64,000 nucleotides of DNA from Paraburkholderia lycopersici (lineage in GTDB: Bacteria > Pseudomonadota > Gammaproteobacteria > Burkholderiales > Burkholderiaceae), in the NCBI RefSeq assembly GCF_900096975.1, contig NZ_FMYQ01000002.1, positions 62,001-126,000 on the forward strand, read 5' to 3'. Shown piece by piece: positions 61,524-64,000 of the stretch. The notes under the pieces are model-generated. The model was given only the letters and a program-made list of their open reading frames with translations, had not been told where the DNA came from and did not search any database. Both the position numbers and the translations under genes were made by a program. Each line of letters opens with the position of its first letter. Position 1 is the stretch's first letter.

Positions 61524-61620
61524 GCCGCTTCGTCTGCACGTCCATCGCGGTGCCTCCGCCGTTCGCAGAGCGGTCCAGCTATCTTCGGCGCGCATGCGCC
61601 GAACTCCATTCAATGACACC

Positions 61621-62730
61621 ATGTTCCACTCACGCTCAATGCATGCGCTTACCACTGCTCTTCGCGGGTTTGTCCTCACCGCGTTGTTGGCATCCGGCGC
61701 GCTTCACGCCACCATTGCCCGCGCCGATGAGGCAAAGGCAGTTCGCATCGCCGTGATCGCCAGCTTCGATTCCGGCAAGCCCACCTTCAATGGCGCGTCG
61801 GAAATCGTCCGCCGCGAAGGCTGGCTTGAGAGCGAGCTGAAAAAGCGTGGTGTCGCGCTCGAATACGTCACCGTTTCGAGTTCGGCGGTGGCCACGCAGG
61901 TCAACGAAGCACTCGCCAACCACGGCGTCGATTTCGCGGCCTATGGCGACTTGCCCTCGATCGTCGTCAACGCGGGCGGAATCAAGACGCGCATCATCGT
62001 GCCGGGCGGCGCCGGCATGAACACGTACCTCATTGTGCCCGCCGGTTCCGGCGCGAAGTCGATTCGCGACCTGGTCGGCAAACGCGTCGCGATCAATCGC
62101 GGACGCCCGTGGGAGTATCAGTTTCGAAAGTTGATCGATCAGAACGGATTGAAGTTCTCCGATTTCCGCATCATCAATCTGAACCCGCAGGCGGGTGCTG
62201 CCGCGATCGCCGCGGGCAAGGTCGATGCCGAGTTCACGCTCAGCGAATCGTTCCTGCTCGAAGACAGGAAGCTCGCAAAAATCATTTGGTCGAGCCGCAA
62301 CGAACCGGCGGACTGGCGCATGCGTGCCGAATTGTGGGGTACCGAAGATTTTGTTTCGCGCAACCCGGCACTGACGCAGGTGGTAGCGACCGCTTTCGTC
62401 AAAGCGCAGTACTGGATCTCGCAGGCCGCGAATCAGGACGACTTCTACAAGACCGCGGCGCGCGCCGGCACACCGGAAAGCGCACTGCGCCGTCAATACG
62501 GCGAAGACAATGTCGCGTGGAAGGACCAGTGGTCCCCGCTCTTCACGCCCGGATTGCGCCAGCATTACATCGCCGAAGCGGATTACGCAAAGCAGGTCGG
62601 CATCATTTCGACGCCTGTCGACGCGACGCGCTTCTTCGATTCGACATACGTCGACGCCGCGCTGAAGGAACTGAAGCTCGACGGCTACTGGAACGCGGCG
62701 CCGATCGTCTCCGCTGTGTCGGCGAAATGA
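61621..62730 (+). CDS. Periplasmic binding protein, SsuA/TauA (sulfonate) type
   Basis: A 369-residue binding protein with a signal peptide (ALTTALRGFVLTALLASGAL, cut after ARA). VRIAVIASFDSGKPTFNGAS starts domain 1; ANHGVDFAAYGDLPSIVVNA and GKRVAINRGRPWEYQFRKLI are typical of the NMT1/SsuA group; GKVDAEFTLSESFLLEDRK and RNPALTQVVATAFVKAQYWI lie in the second lobe. Starts at 61594, 61621 or 61639 are possible, none with a strong ribosome-binding site. It is the probable ligand-binding partner of the SsuBC-type importer. Its stop overlaps the start of the next gene (ATGA). Confidence 0.88.
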   Translation: MFHSRSMHALTTALRGFVLTALLASGALHATIARADEAKAVRIAVIASFDSGKPTFNGASEIVRREGWLESELKKRGVALEYVTVSSSAVATQVNEALANHGVDFAAYGDLPSIVVNAGGIKTRIIVPGGAGMNTYLIVPAGSGAKSIRDLVGKRVAINRGRPWEYQFRKLIDQNGLKFSDFRIINLNPQAGAAAIAAGKVDAEFTLSESFLLEDRKLAKIIWSSRNEPADWRMRAELWGTEDFVSRNPALTQVVATAFVKAQYWISQAANQDDFYKTAARAGTPESALRRQYGEDNVAWKDQWSPLFTPGLRQHYIAEADYAKQVGIISTPVDATRFFDSTYVDAALKELKLDGYWNAAPIVSAVSAK

Positions 62731-64000
62731 AACAAGCGTCTTCACGTTTTTCCGAAGCGCCGCTGCTCCGCTGTCTCGCCATCTATGGCCAGATGCCCTG
62801 GCGCTTCGGGCTGACCGCGCTCCTGTTTGCGGTCGTCAATGGCAGCGTGGCGTGGCAACAATGGCTGGTCGGGCGCGCGGTCAACGAAGTCAATCACGGA
62901 CACGTCGTTGTGCGTCTTGCCGACGGCGCGCTCGATTTGCACCGTGCGTGGTACTGGCTGGCCCTGCTGATCGGTGTCGCGTCGATCCGCGCACTGCTGC
63001 AATATGCTGCCGGCGTGATGTCGATGATCGTCGGGCAGGAACTGCTGCTCGTCATCCGCGAACGCATCCTGATCCAGATCCAGCGTCTCGATCTCAGCTA
63101 CCACTGGCGGCACGGCATCGGCGAGCTTGTCACGCGCACCACGCGTGACGCCGACAAGGTGCGCGATGCGCTGATCAACTTCTGGCGCCAGGTGTTCGAA
63201 ACCGCGATGCTCGTGATTGCATCGATCGGTATGCTGTGCTGGTACGCGCCGTGGCTTGGCATCGTCCCACTGTTGCTGACATTCACCGGACTTGCGCTCC
63301 TTGTCATGCAGATGGACCGTCTCGTCACGCTAGACCGCGCGGTCGGCACCGCCTACGACCGTGTCAATCAGGATCTGACAGAAGGGGTCAGCGGCGTACG
63401 CGTGATCAAGGCGTTCGGACTGGAATCGGCGCGGATCGCGAGCTTCAATGCGCAGGTTGCGGGGTTCAGCCATGTGTCGCGCGAAGCACTCGCGTATGCG
63501 GCACGGCGCATTCCGCTGCCGCAGGTGATCGTTGCATTCAGCCATGTGTGGGTACTCGCGTATGGCGCGCAGCTGATTGGCGCGGGGCGATTGAACGTCG
63601 GCGAACTGGTGGCGTCGCTGCTGCTCGCGAATACACTCGTGCTGCGGGTCGAAGGCATCGGCCGGGTCATGCAAATCTTCGCGGACGCGCGCGCCTCCGC
63701 GCGCCGGATCTGGGCGTTGCTGGACGCGGACCCGCAGTTTGAATCCGGCGCCGAAGCGCCGCCGTCCGGCGCGCTCGGTATCAAGCTCGACCGCGTGCAG
63801 GTATGCACCCCAGGCGGCGGTAACGACGTCCTGAGCGACGTCAGCTTCACGATCGAGCCCGGCGAAGTGGTCGCGCTGGTCGGCACGACGGGTTCAGGGA
63901 AGAGCACGCTGATGGGTCTACTGCCCCGTCTCGTCGACGCCCAGACAGGCACCGTATCAGTCGGCTCGACGCTGCAGGGCTGGTCCGGTGTTCAAGCGCT
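62727..64000 (+). CDS. MsbA-type ABC transporter, membrane domain fused to ATPase (partial, runs off window)
   Basis: The first 424 residues are visible. The ABC type I exporter membrane domain has six helices: ALLFAVVNGSVAWQQWLVGR, YWLALLIGVASIRALLQYAA, ETAMLVIASIGMLCWYAPWL and others. It contains HWRHGIGELVTRTTRDADKV and YDRVNQDLTEGVSGVRVIKA, typical coupling-helix regions. The ATPase starts with VALVGTTGSGKSTLMGLL (Walker A) near the window end. It overlaps the binding protein gene by 4 bases. Such a protein in an uptake operon suggests either export of a product or exporter-fold import as seen with some siderophores. Confidence 0.9.
   Translation, partial: MKQASSRFSEAPLLRCLAIYGQMPWRFGLTALLFAVVNGSVAWQQWLVGRAVNEVNHGHVVVRLADGALDLHRAWYWLALLIGVASIRALLQYAAGVMSMIVGQELLLVIRERILIQIQRLDLSYHWRHGIGELVTRTTRDADKVRDALINFWRQVFETAMLVIASIGMLCWYAPWLGIVPLLLTFTGLALLVMQMDRLVTLDRAVGTAYDRVNQDLTEGVSGVRVIKAFGLESARIASFNAQVAGFSHVSREALAYAARRIPLPQVIVAFSHVWVLAYGAQLIGAGRLNVGELVASLLLANTLVLRVEGIGRVMQIFADARASARRIWALLDADPQFESGAEAPPSGALGIKLDRVQVCTPGGGNDVLSDVSFTIEPGEVVALVGTTGSGKSTLMGLLPRLVDAQTGTVSVGSTLQGWSGVQA

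Noticed and set aside
1..64000. CRISPR arrays, tRNA and rRNA genes
   Set aside because: No regularly spaced repeats, cloverleaf-like sequences or conserved rRNA segments were seen anywhere in the window.

Overview
The window is high-GC bacterial DNA with dense gene packing. A trimeric-type porin with a C-terminal Phe, an LpxO-like lipid A hydroxylase, TonB/ExbB/ExbD and many GntR/MarR/TetR/MerR regulators point to a Gram-negative betaproteobacterium, most likely Burkholderiaceae (Paraburkholderia/Caballeronia-like). The genus is inferred. There are no rRNA or tRNA genes and no CRISPR array. Two insertion/deletion scars and several gene remnants mark it as accessory DNA.

Region 1 (1-18.8 kb) is a catabolic island for an aromatic or carboxylated cyclic compound. 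A leftward operon (7893 to 1) encodes an ADP-forming acyl-CoA synthetase, two acyl-CoA dehydrogenases, an SCP2-type thiolase with its DUF35 partner, a CaiB-type CoA transferase and a LigB-type extradiol dioxygenase cut by the window edge. A rightward operon (8209 to 14888) encodes a GntR regulator, a RidA protein, an ACMSD-like amidohydrolase, a Rieske oxygenase, its reductase, an enoyl-CoA hydratase and a 3-hydroxyacyl-CoA dehydrogenase. A second GntR paralogue, an MFS transporter and a porin close the island. GGTATACC-like sites recur at its regulatory gaps.

Region 2 (19-39 kb) is mixed: a TlpA-like thioredoxin, a Tat-exported alpha/beta hydrolase, a TetR-hydrolase pair with a 24-bp palindrome, a repeat-bearing small secreted protein, a truncated permease, MarR, a ClC channel, a D-2-hydroxyacid dehydrogenase, NfeD plus slipin, LpxO, a HAD phosphatase, HxlR/MFS/PLP decarboxylase, an alcohol dehydrogenase remnant, and a MerR-hydrolase pair.

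Region 3 (39-49.2 kb) is a first organosulfur-type module: a peptide/nickel-type ABC importer (SBP, two permeases, fused double ATPase), an NtaA/DszA-type flavin monooxygenase and two DszC/SfnB-type acyl-CoA-dehydrogenase-fold proteins. A frameshifted LysE remnant and a decayed IS1182-type transposase (49.4-50.5 kb) separate it from the next module.

Region 4 (50.6-64 kb) is the most unusual part: a sulfonate/sulfone-type uptake and processing system apparently under sigma-54 control. A leftward operon carries tonB-exbB-exbD, an SsuB-type ATPase, an aldolase-fold protein, a DszA-type monooxygenase and a nitroreductase. A rightward operon carries a DszB-like protein and two SsuC-type permeases. 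A further rightward operon carries a second aldolase-fold protein, a secreted substrate-binding protein and an MsbA-type ABC protein that runs off the window. An SfnR-like sigma-54 activator sits among them. Three near-identical -24/-12 promoters head the three operons. Both aldolase-fold proteins lack the third zinc histidine, and the DszB-like protein lacks the desulfinase cysteine, so the chemistry probably differs from the named relatives.
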